DNA from: Nonomuraea turkmeniaca
Lineage (GTDB): Bacteria; Actinomycetota; Actinomycetes; Streptosporangiales; Streptosporangiaceae
Direction of reading: 5' to 3'
DNA length: 64,000 nt
Assembly (NCBI RefSeq): GCF_005889735.1
Contig: NZ_VCKY01000018.1
Location: 1-64,000 of the forward strand
Below, one piece after another: positions 1 through 10,996 of this stretch. The position numbers and the translations under genes were made by a program. The first letter of the stretch is position 1; each line of letters opens with the position of its first letter. The notes beneath the pieces were generated by a model. That model was not told the origin of the DNA, ran no database searches, and saw only the letters and a program-made list of their open reading frames with translations.

Positions 1-1
1 C

Positions 2-1488
2 CCGGCAACCAGCCCCACCCCCACCGCCGACCTCGTCGTCTTCGGCGGAACCGGCGACCTGTCCATGCGCAAGCTGCTCCCGGCGCTGTACCACAGCGAC
101 AGGGAGGGACGGCTCTCTCCGGAGACCCGCGTGATCGCCATGTCCAGGGGCGGCCTGACCGACGCCGACTTCCGCGGCAAGGTGGACGCCGAGGTACGCG
201 ACGGCTCTGAAAGTCGCCGAGTCCGCGACGAGGTCCCGGCCGGCGATGCGGCCGCGTGGGAGCGTTTCCTGGCCCGTCTGCACCATGTGTCGGTCGACGT
301 CGGCCGTGAGGACAAGTCCGGTTGGGACGCGTTGTCCGGGATGTTGTCCGGTTTCGAGTCGCGTGACCGGGTGTTCTACCTGGCCAGCCCGCCGCGCACC
401 TTCGGGCCCTTCTGCCGGGAGCTGGCCGAGGCCGGGCTGGTGATGCCGCGCTCGCGCGTGGTCCTGGAGAAGCCCCTGGGTCACGACCTGGCGAGCGCCC
501 AGGCGATCAACGACGAGGTCGGCGCGATCTTCGAAGAGCGCCAGATCTTCCGCATCGACCACTACCTGGGCAAGGAGACCGTCCAGAACCTGCTGGTCCT
601 GCGGTTCGCCAACGCCTTCCTCGAGCCGGTCTGGAACTCGCTCTGGATCGACCACGTCCAGATCACCGCCGCCGAGACCGTCGGCACGCCGGGCCGGCGC
701 GGCTACTACGACCACGCGGGCGCGCTGCGCGACATGGTGCAGAACCACCTGCTCCAGCTCCTCACACTGACCGCGATGGAGCCGCCGGCCCGCAACGACC
801 GCGAGGCCATCCGCGACGAGAAGGTCAAGGTCCTGCAGGCGCTGCGGCCGATCGCGGGCACGGAGGCGGACCGCTTCACCGTGCGCGGCCAGTACGTCGC
901 CGCCGGCGACATGCCCGGTTACCTCGACGAGCCCGGCTCCACGCCGCCGACGGAGGCCTCGGCGCGGGTGGAGACGTTCACCGCGATCCGGGCCGAGATC
1001 AAGAACTGGCGATGGGCCGGGGTGCCGTTCTACCTGCGGACCGGCAAGCGCATGCCGTACCGCCGCTCGGAGATCGTGGTGCAGTTCAAGGACGTGCCGC
1101 ACTCCATCTTCCCCGGCGGCGCGCCGAACCGCCTGGTGCTGCGGCTGCAGCCGGAGGAGGGCATCGAGCTGCACATCATGGCCAAGGAGCCAGGGGCCGG
1201 CGAGGTGACGCTGAAGCCGGTGCCGATGTCCCTGTCGTTCGGCAAGACGTTCACGACACGGGTGCCGGAGGCGTACGAGCGGCTGCTGAGCGATGTGCTG
1301 GCCGGGAACCCGACGTTGTTCATGCGCCGCGACGAGGTCGAGGCGGCCTGGCGCTGGATCGACCCGATCCTGGACGCCTGGAAGGCCGACCCCGCCCTGC
1401 CCGAGGCCTACCCGGCCGGAACCACCGGCCCCGCCGGAGCCAACGAACTGCTCGGCCGCAGCGGTCGCGCGTGGCACGAGGAGGAACT

Positions 1489-1492
<4 letters not shown>
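2..1492 (+). CDS. zwf: Glucose-6-phosphate dehydrogenase (5' end cut by window edge)
   Basis: Oxidises glucose-6-phosphate to 6-phosphogluconolactone with NAD(P)+, the entry to the Entner-Doudoroff and pentose phosphate routes. The frame is open from base 2, so the true start lies upstream and probably only 10-15 residues are missing. Visible motifs are the Rossmann loop [11 protein letters not shown] at the very start, the catalytic segment RIDHYLGKE near base 550, and the conserved [16 protein letters not shown] near 1003. The segment around bases 206-230 is longer than in E. coli Zwf and holds a small palindromic repeat described separately. The stop overlaps the edd start by 4 bp, so the two are probably translationally coupled. 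Family assignment is secure. Confidence 0.96.
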
Positions 1493-3432
<1,940 letters not shown>

Positions 3433-3565
3433 GCGTCGGCGCCGCCCACGCGCGCCCGGCCGCCGTCGGCGTTCACCCCCCCTTCTGGGATGGCGTGAGC
3501 GTCCGTGGCATCCTTCCGTTGAAGGCGAGCGATCTTGACGCTGCCCTGAATGCCGGAGGTGTGTG

Positions 3566-4531
3566 GTGAGTGCCTTTGACCTTCCGTGGCTCGTCGCCGA
3601 CATCGGGGGGACCAACGCCAGATTCGGCCTGGTCACCTCGCTGGGCGCACGGCCCTCGCACGTCGCGGTCCTGGCCGGGGCCGGCTACGCCACCCTCCCC
3701 GATGCCGTGGCCGCCTACCTCGCGGAGCACGCGGGCGGAGCACGACCGGGGGCGGCCTGCCTGGCGCTGGCCGGGCCGATCGACGGCGACCGGTACCGGC
3801 TCACGAACTCGGCCTGGTCCGGATCCGTACAGGATCTCGGCATCCCGTACGCACGCCTGCTCAACGACTTCGAGGCGCTGGCCGTGTCGCTGCCGCATCT
3901 GGACGGCGGCGACCTGGTGTCGCTGGGCGGGCCCGAGCTCGGCTACGGGGTCAAGGCCGTGCTCGGCCCCGGCACCGGGCTCGGCGTGGGCGGGCTGGTG
4001 CCGACCGAGCACGGCTGGACGCCGATCCCCGGCGAAGGCGGCCACGTCACGGTGCCGGTGGTGGACCGGCGGGAGCTGGAAGTCGTCCGCGTGCTGCAGG
4101 CGGAGGGCCTGCCGCACGTGGTGGCCGAGCACGTGTTGTCCGGTCCCGGCCTGGTCCGGCTGCACCGGGCGCTGGCGCGGGTGAACGGCGTCAGCGCGCC
4201 CGACCTGACCGCCTCCGACATCGCGGCCAGGCTCGACGACTCGCTGTGCGCAGAGACGATCGAGGTGTTCTGCGGGATGCTGGGCAGCTTCGCCGGCAAC
4301 GTGGCGCTGACGCTCGGCGCGCGGGGCGGGGTGTACCTGGGCGGTGGAGTGCTGCCACGTATCGTGGAACGCGTGCGTACCAGCAGCTTCCGCACGCGGT
4401 TCGCCGCAAATCCCGATATGGCGGCATATCTGGATGCCATCGGGACCGCGCTGATCGTCGCGCCCCAGCCGGCGCTGACGGGGGCGGCCGCCTGGCTGAG
4501 CCAGCGTGCCCGCAGGGAGCTGGTGGGCTGA
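3566..4531 (+). CDS. glk: Glucokinase (bacterial Glk type)
   Basis: Phosphorylates glucose with ATP, feeding Zwf. The N-terminus shows the phosphate-1 motif [12 protein letters not shown], followed by [26 protein letters not shown] and the GEGGHV glucose-binding segment. This is the E. coli Glk family and not the ROK family commonly used by Streptomyces. At 321 residues it matches E. coli Glk length. GTG 3566 is preferred over the adjacent GTG 3563 because the GGAGG at 3555-3559 is then better spaced. A 130-bp gap after edd holds no gene. It sits inside the zwf-edd-glk-eda cluster, which supports glucose as substrate. Confidence 0.93.
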   Translation: MSAFDLPWLVADIGGTNARFGLVTSLGARPSHVAVLAGAGYATLPDAVAAYLAEHAGGARPGAACLALAGPIDGDRYRLTNSAWSGSVQDLGIPYARLLNDFEALAVSLPHLDGGDLVSLGGPELGYGVKAVLGPGTGLGVGGLVPTEHGWTPIPGEGGHVTVPVVDRRELEVVRVLQAEGLPHVVAEHVLSGPGLVRLHRALARVNGVSAPDLTASDIAARLDDSLCAETIEVFCGMLGSFAGNVALTLGARGGVYLGGGVLPRIVERVRTSSFRTRFAANPDMAAYLDAIGTALIVAPQPALTGAAAWLSQRARRELVG

Positions 4532-4536
4532 CAATC

Positions 4537-4622
4537 GGCGCCGGCCCCGCATGGCCGGCGCCCGGTAGCAAGACGGCCCACGAGGGGCCGGCGTTTCGGT
4601 ACGAGACGGCCCGCGAGGGCCG
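4537..4622 (+). terminator. Three tandem stem-loops between glk and eda
   Basis: Three perfect hairpins lie in the 108-bp gap. Arms 4537-4545 and 4554-4562 are 9 bp (GGCGCCGGC/GCCGGCGCC). Arms 4574-4579/4585-4590 and 4607-4612/4617-4622 are both CGGCCC/GGGCCG. The last ends just before the eda ribosome binding site. None is followed by a T run. They could attenuate transcription, stabilise upstream mRNA ends or tune eda translation; which of these is inference. Confidence 0.6.
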
Positions 4623-4639
4623 ATGAGGAGACAGAACCG

Positions 4640-5251
4640 ATGAGCTTGCTCGATCTCGCCCCAGTGATCCCCGTCGTGGTGATCGAGGACGTCGAGACCG
4701 CCGTGCCGATTGCTCGCGCGCTGGTCGCCGGCGGGTTGCCGGTCATCGAGGTGACGTTGCGCACGCCGGTGGCCCGCGAGGCGATCGCCAGGATCGCCGA
4801 CGAGGTGCCCGAGGCGATGGTGGGAGCGGGCACGATCCGGACCACCGACGACATCGCCGCGTCGGTGGCCGCGGGGGCGAGGTTCCTGGTCTCGCCGGGG
4901 ACGACCCTGTCGCTGGTCGAGGCGATGGACTCGAGCGGGGTGCCGTACCTGCCGGGGGCCGCCACCGTGTCGGAGGCGATGGCGCTGGTGGAGCGGGGGA
5001 TCAAGGAGCTGAAGTTCTTCCCCGCGGAGGCCGCGGGCGGCGTGCCGTACCTGAAGGCGCTGGCCGGGCCGCTGCCGGACGTGCGGTTCTGCCCGACCGG
5101 CGGGATCCGGGTGAACACCGCGCCCGACTACCTCGCGCTGCCGAACGTCGGGTGCGTCGGCGGCACCTGGCTCACCCCGGCGGACGCGCTGGCCGGGCGT
5201 GACTGGGCCCGGGTGGAGAAGCTCGCCGCCGACGCCGCCGCCCTGCGCTGA
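4640..5251 (+). CDS. eda: KDPG aldolase (Entner-Doudoroff)
   Basis: Cleaves KDPG to pyruvate and glyceraldehyde-3-phosphate, completing the pathway started by zwf and edd. It is a class I aldolase of the KDPG/KHG TIM-barrel family. Visible are the catalytic Glu in [13 protein letters not shown], the phosphate-binding loop, and the Schiff-base Lys in [14 protein letters not shown]. The 203-residue length is typical. ATG 4640 follows GAGGAGA. It is the last gene of the cluster. A second aldolase of this family occurs at 16126-16752 in a different operon and probably serves another sugar acid. Confidence 0.95.
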   Translation: MSLLDLAPVIPVVVIEDVETAVPIARALVAGGLPVIEVTLRTPVAREAIARIADEVPEAMVGAGTIRTTDDIAASVAAGARFLVSPGTTLSLVEAMDSSGVPYLPGAATVSEAMALVERGIKELKFFPAEAAGGVPYLKALAGPLPDVRFCPTGGIRVNTAPDYLALPNVGCVGGTWLTPADALAGRDWARVEKLAADAAALR

Positions 5252-5263
5252 CCCACGCGTCCG

Positions 5264-5280
5264 GCGGCGCGGGACGCCGC
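5264..5280. terminator. Stem-loop between convergent eda and LysR gene
   Basis: A 6-bp perfect GC stem (GCGGCG at 5264-5269, CGCCGC at 5275-5280) with a 5-base loop lies between the two converging genes. Placement suggests a bidirectional terminator, but there is no T tract, so this is moderate. Confidence 0.4.
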
Positions 5281-5308
5281 AGGCTTTGCCATCCACGGGA
5301 CCGCGGCG

Positions 5309-6217
5309 TCAACTCCAGATGGAGACGTGGACCGGGGGACGGAAGCGGTTGCGTGGAACGCCGTCTTCCGGGGTGCGCATCACCTGGGTGGCCATGGGCG
5401 TCGTGAGGAAGTCCAGGAACGTGCCGGCCGCGAGTGACCGGTGGGCGGGTTCCAGCGTGGTCGCGTACCAGTAGGCCGCGAGCGGGGTGGCCGGAGTCTC
5501 GATGGTGACCAGCTCTCCCCGGCGCAGCTGCGAGGACACCAGGTGGGCGGTGCCGGGCGCGACGCCGGCGCCTTCGGCGGCCGCCTTCCAGGCGGCCGTC
5601 TGGTTCGCGAAGACCCGCACCTGCGACTCCGGCACCCGCAGCGCACGCAGCAGCCGGCTGGTGTCACTGGCCGGATCGGTGCCCGAGGGGCCGACCAGCC
5701 AGTGGTCCCGGCTCCCGCGCGGTGCGCCCACCACGATGAGCCGGCAGCGCAGCACGGGCCGGCTGACCAGCCCGGCCCCGCTCACCTGGGCGCCGAGCGC
5801 GACGTCGGCCAGGCGGCTGGCCAGCAGCAGCGGCACCTCGGCCGTGGCCGCCACCCCGGTGGAGGTGTCCACCGATTTGCGCTGTGTGAAGAGGCAGATC
5901 AGCGGCCCGGCGACGTACTCGGCCAGCCCCGCGTCCATCACCACGTGCAGCCGGGCGGGATGTCCCGGTTGGACGGCCGCGACCGCCTCGGCGCCCAGCG
6001 CGACGATCTGCGCGGCGATCCCCAGCAACCGCCGCCCGCCCTCGGTCAGCACCATCCGGTCGCCGGACCGGGTCAGCAGCGGGTCCCCGAGGTGCTTGCG
6101 CAGCTGGGCCAGTGACTGCGAGACCGCGGGCTCGCTCACGCCCAGCGCTCTGGCCGCCGCCTTGACGGATCCCAGACGGGCGACGAAAACAAACGCGCCG
6201 AGCTGGCTAAGTGTCAC
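5309..6217 (-). CDS. LysR-family transcriptional regulator
   Basis: The N-terminal winged helix-turn-helix is clear at residues 1-60 (FVARLGSVKAAARALGVS, EPAVSQSLAQLRKHLG), followed by a periplasmic-binding-like effector domain. Total length is 302 residues, normal for LysR proteins. GTG 6217 follows a GAGGGG. It is divergent from coxMSL with an 85-bp shared upstream region, the usual arrangement for a LysR activator and its target. That suggests, but does not prove, control of CO dehydrogenase. The inducer is unknown. Confidence 0.88.
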   Translation of the reverse strand: MTLSQLGAFVFVARLGSVKAAARALGVSEPAVSQSLAQLRKHLGDPLLTRSGDRMVLTEGGRRLLGIAAQIVALGAEAVAAVQPGHPARLHVVMDAGLAEYVAGPLICLFTQRKSVDTSTGVAATAEVPLLLASRLADVALGAQVSGAGLVSRPVLRCRLIVVGAPRGSRDHWLVGPSGTDPASDTSRLLRALRVPESQVRVFANQTAAWKAAAEGAGVAPGTAHLVSSQLRRGELVTIETPATPLAAYWYATTLEPAHRSLAAGTFLDFLTTPMATQVMRTPEDGVPRNRFRPPVHVSIWS

Positions 6218-6243
6218 CCCCTCTTCATAGAGGGCCGGAGCAC

Positions 6244-6279
6244 ATTAAGGAATCCCTTATTTGTGGATTGTCGCGACAA
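6244..6279. promoter_or_regulatory. Candidate operators in the LysR/coxM divergent region
   Basis: Two symmetric sites lie between the divergent starts: AAGG-N4-CCTT around 6247-6258, and the perfect 12-bp palindrome TTGTCGCGACAA at 6268-6279. Position and symmetry fit binding of the adjacent LysR regulator or another dimeric factor. No strong ribosome binding site is seen before coxM. Confidence 0.45.
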
Positions 6280-6302
6280 ATCGGTAACAGCAGTGTGCAC
6301 TC

Positions 6303-7244
6303 ATGCAGGTTCCGGCGAAGTTCGAATACGAGAGAGCCGACAGCGTGCCGCACGCGATCGAGCTCCTGGAGCGGTACGGTCCTGACGCCAGGATCGTCGC
6401 AGGCGGTCACAGCCTCATCCCGATGATGAAGCTGCGCCTGGCCCAGCCCGAAGCACTCATCGACATCAACGGCCTGGCCGAGCTGGGGCGGATCGCCGTG
6501 GAGGGCGATGAGCTGGCCATCGGCGCGCTGGTACGGCACGCGGAGCTGCTCGACAGCACTACCGCAACCAACCTTTTCCCGATATTTCGGGACGCGGAGC
6601 GAGTTATTGCCGATCCGATAGTAAGAAATCGGGGGACCGTAGGGGGCTCATTGTGCCAGGGCGACCCTTCTGAGGATTTGTCGGCCGTCTTCTCGGCCTT
6701 ACGGGCGACGGCAGTCATTCAGGGCCCGGGCGGCACACGTACGGTGCCGCTCCGCGAATTCCACCGCGGCCCGTACGAGACCGCGGTCGCGGAGAACGAG
6801 CTGCTGATCCAGCTCCGGGTGCCCATCGCACCCGGCACCGGCAGCGCGTACGAGAAGGTCGAGCGGCGCGTCGGCGACTGGCCGGTGGCGGCGACCGGAG
6901 CGGTGATCACCGTGCGGGACGGCGTGATCGCGCAGGCGGGCATCGGGCTGACCGCGGTCGGCGCCGAGCACTTCTGCGCCCCCGAAGCCGAGGAATTCCT
7001 GCGCGGCAAGGCGCCGGGCGAGGAGACGTTCGCCGAGGCCGCCAGGATCGCGGCCGAGCACTGCGAGCCGCACGCCGACCAGCGCGGCCCCGCCGACTTC
7101 AAGCGCCACCTGGCCGGCGAACTGACCAAGCGGGCGCTGACCAGGGCGAATCTGAATGTCGCCGGGTCCGCGACGGATCCGAACGTCGCCGGGTCCGCGA
7201 CGGATCCGAACGTCGCCGGGTCCGCGACGGAAGGGAGGATCTGA
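6303..7244 (+). CDS. coxM: Aerobic CO dehydrogenase medium (FAD) subunit
   Basis: FAD-binding subunit of the molybdenum CO dehydrogenase, passing electrons from the iron-sulfur subunit to the respiratory chain. The FAD-binding PCMH domain shows ARIVAGGHSLIPMMKLR near residues 30-45 and NRGTVGGSLCQGDPSEDL near residues 108-125. The family core ends near residue 282. The last ~31 residues are an added tail of three copies of a 9-residue unit (NVAGSATDP), encoded by 27-bp DNA repeats. Gene order M-S-L is that of form I cox operons. ATG 6303 has only a weak ribosome binding site. Confidence 0.93.
   Translation: MQVPAKFEYERADSVPHAIELLERYGPDARIVAGGHSLIPMMKLRLAQPEALIDINGLAELGRIAVEGDELAIGALVRHAELLDSTTATNLFPIFRDAERVIADPIVRNRGTVGGSLCQGDPSEDLSAVFSALRATAVIQGPGGTRTVPLREFHRGPYETAVAENELLIQLRVPIAPGTGSAYEKVERRVGDWPVAATGAVITVRDGVIAQAGIGLTAVGAEHFCAPEAEEFLRGKAPGEETFAEAARIAAEHCEPHADQRGPADFKRHLAGELTKRALTRANLNVAGSATDPNVAGSATDPNVAGSATEGRI
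7154..7231 (+). repeat. 27-bp tandem repeat in the 3' end of coxM
   Basis: Units at 7154-7180, 7181-7207 and a 24-bp third copy at 7208-7231 are nearly identical. Each carries a 5-bp inverted repeat (GTCGC-N7-GCGAC). The period is divisible by 3, so the frame is kept and a 9-residue unit is repeated. Related single copies lie at 206-230 in zwf and about 7701-7720 in coxS. Confidence 0.9.
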
Positions 7245-7245
7245 C

Positions 7246-7734
7246 ATGCGGATCACGGTGACGGTGAACGGGCAGCCGCACACGAGAGAGGTCGAGCCCA
7301 GGCTGCTGCTCGTGCACTTCCTGCGCGACGAGCTGAGCCTGACCGGCACCCACTGGGGCTGCGACACCTCCAACTGCGGCGTCTGCACGGTTCAGCTGGA
7401 CGGCGTGCCGGTCAAGTCGTGCACGGTGCTGGCGGTCATGGCCGACGGCCACGAGGTGACCACGGTGGAGGGCCTGGAGCGGGACGGCGAGCTGGACGCG
7501 GTGCAGAAGGGGTTCGTGGAGTGCCACGGGCTCCAGTGCGGATTCTGCACGCCGGGCATGCTGCTGACCGCTCGTGCGCTCCTCGACCGCGTGCCCGACC
7601 CCGACGAGGGCCAGATCCGCGAGGCCATCTCGGGACAGCTGTGCCGGTGCACCGGTTACGAGAACATCGTCCGTTCCATCCGGTGGGCTGCCGAAGCGAG
7701 TCAGAAAGTCGCCGAGTCGGAGGCCAGGCAATGA
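7246..7734 (+). CDS. coxS: Aerobic CO dehydrogenase small (2x[2Fe-2S]) subunit
   Basis: Carries two [2Fe-2S] clusters that relay electrons from the molybdenum site of CoxL to FAD in CoxM. The plant-type ferredoxin cluster cysteines are C39, C44, C47 and C59. The second set is in CHGLQCGFCTPGM and CRCTGYENI. Length is 162 residues. ATG 7246 follows GGGAGG and lies one base after the coxM stop; the longer reading from 7156 is the coxM repeat in another frame. The C-terminal tail ESQ/ESE-rich segment encodes a partial copy of the zwf/coxM palindromic repeat. It overlaps coxL by ATGA. Confidence 0.95.
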   Translation: MRITVTVNGQPHTREVEPRLLLVHFLRDELSLTGTHWGCDTSNCGVCTVQLDGVPVKSCTVLAVMADGHEVTTVEGLERDGELDAVQKGFVECHGLQCGFCTPGMLLTARALLDRVPDPDEGQIREAISGQLCRCTGYENIVRSIRWAAEASQKVAESEARQ

Positions 7735-10079
7735 GCTACGGACCCATGCACCGCAAGGAGGACGCCCGCTTCATCCGGGGGCGTGGCAACTACACCGACG
7801 ACGTGCGGCTCCCAGGCATGTTGTACGGAGCCGTGCTGCGCAGTCCGCACGCCCACGCCCGGGTCGTCTCCATCGACACGAGCGCCGCCGAGGCGCTCCC
7901 GAAGGTCAAGGCCGTCATCACCGGCCAGACCCTCGCCGGCCTCGGCCTGGCCTGGATGCCCACCCTGTCGCAGGACACGCAGGCGGTGCTGGCCACGGAC
8001 AAGGTGCGCTTCCAGGGGCAGGAGGTCGCCTTCGTGGTGGCCGAGGACGCCTACTCGGCACGCGACGCGCTGGAGCTGATCGACGTCGAGTACGAGCCCC
8101 TCGACGCGGTCATCGACGCCAGGAAGGCCCTCGACGAGAACGCCCCGGTGATCAGGGACGACCTCGAGGGCCGGGCGAACAACCACATCTTCGACTGGGA
8201 CGCGGGCGACCGGGCCCGGACCGACGCGCTCTTCGAGCAGGCGGACGTGACGGTCGCGCAGGACATGCTCTATCCGCGTGTGCACCCCGCGCCGCTGGAG
8301 ACGTGCGGCGCGGTCGCCGACTTCGACAAGGTCACCGGCAAGCTCACCATCTGGTGCCCGACGCAGGCGCCGCACGCGCACCGGACGTTGTACGCGATGG
8401 TGGCGGGGCTGCCGGAGCACAAGATCCGGGTGATCTCACCGGACATCGGCGGCGGCTTCGGCGGAAAAGTCGGGATTTATCCTGGATATGTCTGCGCGAT
8501 CGTCGGCTCCATCGTCACCGGCCGCCCGGTCAAGTGGATGGAGGACCGCTCCGAGAACCTCATGAGCACCGCCTTCGCCCGGGACTACCACATGCACGGC
8601 GAGATCGCCGCGACCCGCGACGGGAAGATCCAGGCGATCCGGGTGAAGGTGCTGGCCGACCACGGCGCGTTCAACGGCACCGCGCAGCCGACCAAGTTCC
8701 CCGCCGGGTTCTTCCACGTCTTCTCCGGCTCGTACGACATCGAGGCCGCCCACTGCGAGGTCACCGGCGTCTACACCAACAAGGCCCCCGGCGGCGTCGC
8801 CTACGCCTGCTCCTTCCGCGTCACCGAGGCCGTGTACCTGGTGGAGCGCATGGTCGACGTGCTGGCCGCCGAGCTCAACATGGACCCCGCCGACCTGCGC
8901 ATGCGCAACCTGCTCAAGCCCGAGCAGTTCCCCTACCACTCCCCCACCGGCTGGGAGTACGACTCCGGCGACTACCCCAGGGCACTGCGCCTGGCCATGG
9001 ACATGATCGGCTACGACAAGCTCCGCGCCGAGCAGGCCGACAAGCGGGCCAGGGGCGAGCTGATGGGCATCGGCGTCAGCTTCTTCACCGAGGCCGTGGG
9101 CGCGGGCCCGCGCAAGCACATGGACATCCTGGGCCTCGGCATGGCCGACGGCGCCGAGCTGCGCGTGCACCCGACGGGCAAGGCCGTGCTGCGGGTGTCG
9201 TGCCAGTCGCAGGGCCAGGGGCACGAGACCACGTTCGCGCAGATCGTCGGGCAGGAGCTGGGCATCCCGGCCGACGACGTGGAGGTCGTGCACGGCGACA
9301 CCGACCAGACGCCGTTCGGGCTGGGCACGTACGGCTCCCGCTCCACCCCGGTCTCCGGCGCGGCCACGGCGATCGTGGCCAGGAAGGTCCGCGACCGGGC
9401 CAAGATCGTGGCCGCGGCGATGCTGGAGGCCGCACCCGACGACCTGGAGTGGGCCGACGGCAAGTGGTCGGTCGTGGGTGACCCGGCCACCGGCAAGTCC
9501 ATGGCCGAGATCGCGCTCGCCGCGCACTCCAATCTGGAGCTGCCCGAGGGTGTGGAGGGCCACCTGGACGCGGTGACCGTCTACAACCCGCCGAACCTGA
9601 CGTACCCGTTCGGGGCGTACATCTGCGTCGTGGACCTCGACCCCGGGACAGGTCAGGTGAAGGTCCGCAGGTTCGTGGCGGTGGACGACTGCGGGGTGCG
9701 GATCAACCCCATGATCGTCGAGGGGCAGATCCACGGCGGGCTGGCCGACGGGGTCGGGATGGCGCTCATGCAGGTGATGGCGTTCGACGAGGACGGCAAC
9801 CACCTGGGGGCGTCGTTCATGGACTACCTGCTGCCGACCTCGATGGAGTGCCCGTCGTGGGAGCTGGGCGAGACGGTGACGCCGTCGCCGACGCACCCGA
9901 TCGGGGCCAAGGGCGTGGGCGAGTCGGCCACGGTCGGCTCCCCCGCGGCCGTGGTCAACGCCGTGATCGACGCGCTGGGCCCGTACGGGGTGCGGCACGC
10001 GGACATGCCGCTCACCCCGGCGAACGTGTGGCGCGTCATCAACGGCGACCCGTTCCGCACGGACCTGGCCATTCCATGA
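7731..10079 (+). CDS. coxL: Aerobic CO dehydrogenase large (molybdopterin) subunit, form I
   Basis: Catalytic subunit that oxidises CO to CO2 at a Mo-Cu centre carried on molybdopterin cytosine dinucleotide. The active-site loop reads AYACSFR (residues 357-363, bases 8799-8819), which fits the form I signature AYxCSFR; C360 is the Cu-binding cysteine position. Form II proteins have AYRGAGR instead. Other family motifs are GGGFGGK, GLGTYGSRSTPVSGAA and the catalytic Glu in GVGESATVGSPA. Length is 782 residues, normal. The operon order M-S-L agrees. No coxD, coxE or coxG lies in the window, so other maturation genes must be elsewhere if the enzyme is active. Confidence 0.96.
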   Translation: MSYGPMHRKEDARFIRGRGNYTDDVRLPGMLYGAVLRSPHAHARVVSIDTSAAEALPKVKAVITGQTLAGLGLAWMPTLSQDTQAVLATDKVRFQGQEVAFVVAEDAYSARDALELIDVEYEPLDAVIDARKALDENAPVIRDDLEGRANNHIFDWDAGDRARTDALFEQADVTVAQDMLYPRVHPAPLETCGAVADFDKVTGKLTIWCPTQAPHAHRTLYAMVAGLPEHKIRVISPDIGGGFGGKVGIYPGYVCAIVGSIVTGRPVKWMEDRSENLMSTAFARDYHMHGEIAATRDGKIQAIRVKVLADHGAFNGTAQPTKFPAGFFHVFSGSYDIEAAHCEVTGVYTNKAPGGVAYACSFRVTEAVYLVERMVDVLAAELNMDPADLRMRNLLKPEQFPYHSPTGWEYDSGDYPRALRLAMDMIGYDKLRAEQADKRARGELMGIGVSFFTEAVGAGPRKHMDILGLGMADGAELRVHPTGKAVLRVSCQSQGQGHETTFAQIVGQELGIPADDVEVVHGDTDQTPFGLGTYGSRSTPVSGAATAIVARKVRDRAKIVAAAMLEAAPDDLEWADGKWSVVGDPATGKSMAEIALAAHSNLELPEGVEGHLDAVTVYNPPNLTYPFGAYICVVDLDPGTGQVKVRRFVAVDDCGVRINPMIVEGQIHGGLADGVGMALMQVMAFDEDGNHLGASFMDYLLPTSMECPSWELGETVTPSPTHPIGAKGVGESATVGSPAAVVNAVIDALGPYGVRHADMPLTPANVWRVINGDPFRTDLAIP

Positions 10080-10897
10080 GCGAATTCCTCGGCATGCCGG
10101 CGCCCCGCAAGCGGGCGCCGGCTGCCCTGGACCTCCAGGCCAGGGTGGCGGAGCTGCGGTCGGGGCGGGAGCCGTACGTGCTGGCCACCGTCGTGCGGGC
10201 GCAGCGGCCGACCAGCGCGAAGGCGGGCGACCGCGCGCTGGTGCTGCCGGACGGCACGATCGAGGGGTTCGTGGGCGGCGTGTGCGCCACCGACACCGTG
10301 CGGGCGCAGGGGCTGCGGCTGCTCCGCACCGGGGAGAGCACGCTGCTGCGGATCACGCCGGAGGCCGAGGAGCCGTACGAGGAGGAGGGGCTGGTGGCGG
10401 TGGGCCAGCCGTGCCTGTCCGGCGGCACGCTGGAGATCTTCCTGGAGGCGGTGCTGCCGCCCGTCCTGGTCCACGTGTACGGCGACAGCCCGATCGCCCG
10501 GGCCTTCGCCGCCGTGGGCAAGGCGATGGGCTACCAGGTGGAGGCCGCCGCGGATCCGCTGGCGGCGATCGCCGACGACACGGCGGCCGTGCTCGTCGCC
10601 TCGCACGGCGTCGGCGAGGAGCCGGTGTTGCGCGCCGCGCTGGCCAAGGGCGTGCCCTACGTCGCGCTGATCGCCAGCCGCAAACGCGGCGCGGCGGTGC
10701 TGGCGGGCGTGGAGGGAGGCGATCGGGTGCACGTCCCGGCGGGTCTGGACATAGGGGCCAGAACGCCAGGCGAGGTGGCAGTGTCAGTGTACGCGGAGCT
10801 CATCGGCGCCTGGAGGAGCGGCGGGAGCGCAGCGACCAGAGCGGGGGAAGGTGACGGCATATGGCGACCGAGCCCGCCTCACGGAGTGAGGCCATGA
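10076..10897 (+). CDS. XdhC/CoxF-family molybdoenzyme maturation protein
   Basis: XdhC-family proteins insert or sulfurate the molybdenum cofactor of xanthine dehydrogenase and CO dehydrogenase-type enzymes. The N-terminal domain shows PYVLATVVRAQRPTSAKAGD, the cysteine-containing GFVGGVCATDTVR, and GQPCLSGGTLEIFLE. A Rossmann-like C-terminal half follows (VHVYGDSPIARAFAAVGK). ATG 10076 overlaps the coxL stop, so it is coupled to coxL. Length is 273 residues. The last 40 or so residues are Gly/Pro-rich and may be poorly conserved. A role in CoxL cofactor maturation is inferred from family and position. Confidence 0.85.
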   Translation: MSEFLGMPAPRKRAPAALDLQARVAELRSGREPYVLATVVRAQRPTSAKAGDRALVLPDGTIEGFVGGVCATDTVRAQGLRLLRTGESTLLRITPEAEEPYEEEGLVAVGQPCLSGGTLEIFLEAVLPPVLVHVYGDSPIARAFAAVGKAMGYQVEAAADPLAAIADDTAAVLVASHGVGEEPVLRAALAKGVPYVALIASRKRGAAVLAGVEGGDRVHVPAGLDIGARTPGEVAVSVYAELIGAWRSGGSAATRAGEGDGIWRPSPPHGVRP

Positions 10898-10996
10898 GCA
10901 GGGTATTCGGGAACGCGGCGGCCGGGTAGGGCTGGAAATGTAAAAGCGCTTCCTCGGGGACCCCCCCTCTTGCTCTCGGAGAGCGAAGGGACATTG

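Noticed and set aside
7154..7231. Possible CRISPR or attachment-site array in coxM
   Set aside because: The 27-bp units are contiguous without spacers and in frame; better described as a tandem mini-repeat.
10938..10955. LacI-like AAGCGCTT sequence before the IclR gene
   Set aside because: Only the 8-base core is symmetric and it is next to an IclR, not a LacI, gene; too weak to list as an operator.
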